Shown one piece after another: positions 60,070 to 64,000 of a stretch of 64,000 nt of DNA; the first letter of the stretch is position 1, and each line of letters begins with the position of its first letter. Under the pieces are notes generated by a model. The model ran no database searches. It was not told the origin of the DNA and worked only from the letters and a program-made list of their open reading frames with translations. The stretch is from Conexibacter sp. DBS9H8 (GTDB lineage Bacteria > Actinomycetota > Thermoleophilia > Solirubrobacterales > Solirubrobacteraceae): assembly GCF_023330685.1 (NCBI RefSeq), contig NZ_CP097128.1, positions 1,302,001 through 1,366,000 on the forward strand, given 5' to 3'. A program made the translations under genes and the position numbers.

Positions 60070-61232
60070 GCCGCGAGACCCCGCGGGTCGGCGGCGTGGG
60101 CCTCGTAAGCGCGGCGGTAGTGCCCCCGCAGGACGTCGGTCGCCCGTGCCCAGGTCGCCCCGACCGCCTTCTCCCGTCCCGTGCGCCCCATGCGGGCACG
60201 CAGCTCAGGGTCCCGGACGAGCGTGTCGACCGCCGCGTTGAGTGCGCCCGGTGACGCCGGGGCGTAACGCAGGCCGTCATCGCCGTGGGCGATCAGCTCC
60301 CGGGCGGCGGGACTTTCGGCGGCGATCACCGGGAGACCGGAGGCCTGCGCCTCGAGCGTGACGAATCCGAGCGTCTCGGTCTCACTGGGCATGAGGAAGA
60401 CGTCGGCCGATGCGTAGGCCTGGGCGAGGTCCTCGCCGCCGAGAAAGCCGTGAAAGGTCGTGCCGGTACCGGAAAACGTCTGTTCGAGCTCCTGGCGCAG
60501 GGGACCGTCGCCGACGATCGCCAGGCGCGCGTCGGGGCGCTGGGCCGCTTCGAGCAGCCGCTCCACCGTCTTCTCCTTCGCGAGCCGGCCGACGTAGAGC
60601 AGGACCGGAAGCTCCTCAGCCGCTCCGCCGCTGAGCCGGTCGCGCCACTGCGGCGAGCGCTTCTCCGGACAGAAGCGCTCGGTCTCAATGCCATAGGGCC
60701 ACAGGTCGACCCGTTCGACCCCCTGCTGGCGCAGCAGTTCGGCCGTGGCCGCGGACGTCGCCAGGTTGACGTCGGCGTTGTTGTGCAGCATGCGGATGTA
60801 GCGCCAGCCAGCCCCCGACAGCCAGCCGATCCGGTACAGGTTCGCGTACGTCGCCAGGTTCGCGTGGTAGGAGGCGACCAGCGGCAGTCGGCGCTGGTGG
60901 GCGTGGGCGACCGCGCCGGCGGCGAGCAGCACCGGGTTGATCGCGTGGATGAGATCGGGGCGGACGCTGCGCAGAACCCGTCCGAGCGCCGGGCCGGGCA
61001 GAGCCACCCGTTTGGGTGGGTACCCTTCGCCATCCGGGTAGAGAGGCAGACGCAGTTCGGGGACGCCGATCACCGGGATGCCGGCATAGTCGTTGAGCAC
61101 CGCCCCGGCCCGCGGTGCGATCAGGACGACGTCATCGCCACCGGCGCTGAACTCCTCGAGGGTGCGCATCAACCGGGTCACGACCCCGTCGACGGCGGGG
61201 AGAAAGACCTCAGAGACGATCGCTACGCGCAC
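60066..61232 (-). CDS. GT4 family glycosyltransferase
   Basis: A 388-residue GT-B enzyme: RVAIVSEVFLPAVDGVVTRL at the start, LIHAINPVLLAAGA, YGIETERFCPEKR, LYVGRLAKEKTVERLLEA, FLMPSETETLGFVTLEAQASGLPVIA with the E-x7-E motif. It resembles actinobacterial mannosyl/glucuronosyl transferases acting on phosphatidylinositol or diacylglycerol, by pattern only. GTG 61232 is the start in register with homology. Overlaps the flippase-like gene by four bases. Confidence 0.9.
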   Translation of the reverse strand: MRVAIVSEVFLPAVDGVVTRLMRTLEEFSAGGDDVVLIAPRAGAVLNDYAGIPVIGVPELRLPLYPDGEGYPPKRVALPGPALGRVLRSVRPDLIHAINPVLLAAGAVAHAHQRRLPLVASYHANLATYANLYRIGWLSGAGWRYIRMLHNNADVNLATSAATAELLRQQGVERVDLWPYGIETERFCPEKRSPQWRDRLSGGAAEELPVLLYVGRLAKEKTVERLLEAAQRPDARLAIVGDGPLRQELEQTFSGTGTTFHGFLGGEDLAQAYASADVFLMPSETETLGFVTLEAQASGLPVIAAESPAARELIAHGDDGLRYAPASPGALNAAVDTLVRDPELRARMGRTGREKAVGATWARATDVLRGHYRRAYEAHAADPRGLAA

Positions 61233-61344
61233 GCGTACATCTTGCAAGGTCGAGGACCGAATCGCCTTAAAGAGTCCGTGAGGATTCTCTCGCTGGGTCG
61301 GGTGACGGTCCGCCGGCCGGTCCGCCGGCCGGCCTGGCGGCCGT

Positions 61345-62943
<1,599 letters not shown>

Positions 62944-62999
62944 TCACGGGAGCGGCCGCCTGCGAGCATGGGCACCGACCAACGAAAGAGGAGACGAGC

Positions 63000-63815
63000 G
63001 TGAACCTCGACGGGCGTGTGGTGATCATCACCGGTGGAGCCTCGGGGATCGGAAGAGCCCTTGTTCGGCGCTGCGGTGCCGAGCCCGTCGGCGCGGTCGT
63101 CGTCGCCGACCTCGACGCGGAGGGCGCCAACACCGTGGCGGACGAACTCGACGTGCCCTCCCTCGGGGTGGGCGTGGATGTGAGCGACCCGGCTCAACTG
63201 GACGCGCTCATCAGCGAGGTGGAGGCGCGCTTCGGCGTGATCGACATCTTCTGCGCCAACGCGGGGATCGCGTGCGGCACCGGGCTGGAGAGTGAGGACG
63301 CCGAGTTCCGCCGGGTGCTCGAGGTCAACCTGATGGCTCACGTCCACGCCGCCCGGCGCCTGCTCCCGGCCTGGCTGGCTCGCGGGGAGGGCTACTTCGT
63401 TTCGACCGCCTCGGCCGCGGGCGTGCTCAGCCAGATCGGCGATGTCGCCTACACGGTCTCCAAGCACGCCGCGGTCGCCTTCGCCGAGTGGTTGGCGATC
63501 ACCTACGGCGACCGGGGCGTCCGGGTCAGCTGCCTGTGCCCGATGGGGGTGGACACGCCGCTGGGCGGCTTCGCCGAGGCGGGGTCGACGGAAGGGGCGT
63601 GGGGTCTGGCGGCGCGGACGGTGATGGCCGCCGGGGCGATCCTCGACCCCGCGCACGTCGCCGAGGACGTGATCGCCGCCATCGGCGCCGAGCGCTTCCT
63701 CATCCTGCCCCACCCCGAGGTCGCCGACTTCATCCGCGCCAAGGCCGAGAATCCCGACCGCTGGCTCGCCGGGATGCGCCGCCTCCAGGCTCGGGTGCGC
63801 GCGGATGCCGGCTGA
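63000..63815 (+). CDS. Short-chain dehydrogenase/reductase
   Basis: A 271-residue classical SDR: NLDGRVVIITGGASGIGRALVRRCG, CANAGIACG, STASAAGVLSQIGDVAYTVSKHAA with Y151 and K155, then the CPMGVDTPL loop. GTG 63000 has AAAGAGGAG 5 bases upstream. No substrate can be named. The 5' noncoding gap toward aroG is Pro-codon-like repeat sequence (GCCCCCGGCCCCGG). Confidence 0.88.
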   Translation: MNLDGRVVIITGGASGIGRALVRRCGAEPVGAVVVADLDAEGANTVADELDVPSLGVGVDVSDPAQLDALISEVEARFGVIDIFCANAGIACGTGLESEDAEFRRVLEVNLMAHVHAARRLLPAWLARGEGYFVSTASAAGVLSQIGDVAYTVSKHAAVAFAEWLAITYGDRGVRVSCLCPMGVDTPLGGFAEAGSTEGAWGLAARTVMAAGAILDPAHVAEDVIAAIGAERFLILPHPEVADFIRAKAENPDRWLAGMRRLQARVRADAG

Positions 63816-63872
63816 GCGGTGGCCTCAGCCGGGGGCCGAGATCTGCGGCGCTCGCACCCGAGCGCCGAAACC

Positions 63873-64000
63873 TCACCGGACGGGGATGGCCCCGGCGACC
63901 TCCACCCGGTTGCGACCGCCGGCCTTGGCTGCGTACAGCGCAGCGTCGGCCGCCCGGAAGACCTCGTTGTAGTCGAAGGAGTCCGGAGGGCTGGCGCTCA
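63873..64000 (-). CDS. C-terminal end of a GGDEF-domain protein (partial)
   Basis: The last 41 residues before TGA read ...FDYNEVFRAADAALYAAK followed by AGGRNRVEV, the standard last helix and strand of GGDEF diguanylate cyclase domains. The rest lies beyond the window, so activity cannot be judged. Confidence 0.8.
   Translation of the reverse strand, partial: SASPPDSFDYNEVFRAADAALYAAKAGGRNRVEVAGAIPVR

Overview
The window is 64 kb of very GC-rich, densely coding bacterial chromosome. The gene content (a SufBCDSU system with a Rieske-type protein, FolE2, an ImuB/DUF6504/DnaE2 mutagenesis set, FBI-type glutamine synthetase, short RpoD, cytochrome P450, F-type acyl-CoA dehydrogenase and synthetase genes) points to an actinobacterium. 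Protein style and LexA boxes of the CGAAC-N4-GTTCG type make the Thermoleophilia/Solirubrobacterales a reasonable guess, but this is inference. I see no insertion sequence, phage, CRISPR array or origin; one tRNA gene (Tyr) is present. Roughly half of the genes appear to be transcribed from a TANNNT -10 box lying 6-10 bases before the start codon, which is the layout of leaderless mRNAs. Operon-internal genes and a few first genes carry purine-rich Shine-Dalgarno sequences instead.

Layout: 1-2.1 kb, divergent TetR regulator and P450. 2.1-4.6 kb, S4 protein and RecD2 helicase. 4.65-10.3 kb, a probable cell-surface sugar or glycolipid locus: polysaccharide deacetylase, DegT aminotransferase, a 979-residue epimerase-glycosyltransferase-pseudodeacetylase fusion, and an SDR enzyme. 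10.4-17.4 kb, SOS mutagenesis genes imuB, DUF6504 and dnaE2, each promoter with a LexA box, interrupted by an aldo/keto reductase and a TetR gene. 17.4-26.4 kb, a membrane cytochrome c, a cysteine-less CMD protein with an HxlR regulator, glnA, an AbiEi/DUF559-like protein, a DUF255 thioredoxin-domain protein, ridA and ilvA. 26.5-35.5 kb, PuuD-like hydrolase, acyl-CoA synthetase, glycerophosphodiesterase divergent from a four-gene ABC importer, acyl-CoA dehydrogenase and an SCP2-like protein. 35.6-38.6 kb, PepF and RNase D. 38.7-47.2 kb, the iron-sulfur assembly genes rrf2-sufC-sufS-sufU and rieske-sufB-sufD, split by a secreted CocE/S15 hydrolase. 47.2-54.3 kb, DUF1697, PhzF, VOC, two microproteins, clpP, pgsA, folE2, rpoD, tRNA-Tyr and a nucleotidyl cyclase. 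54.4-64 kb, a secreted sedolisin, a quinone oxidoreductase-like protein, a CHAP hydrolase, a flippase-like membrane protein with a GT4 glycosyltransferase, DAHP synthase, an SDR and the end of a GGDEF protein.

Most notable signals: a sharply bounded, C-depleted codon island inside the epimerase domain of the fusion gene; a perfect 68-bp tandem duplication that frameshifts the CHAP gene; a leaderless leader ORF whose stop overlaps the aroG start; four helically phased GTCACA-like repeats between a glycerophosphodiesterase and an ABC importer; stop codons that double as the -10 box of the next gene; and two previously unlisted microproteins beside clpP.
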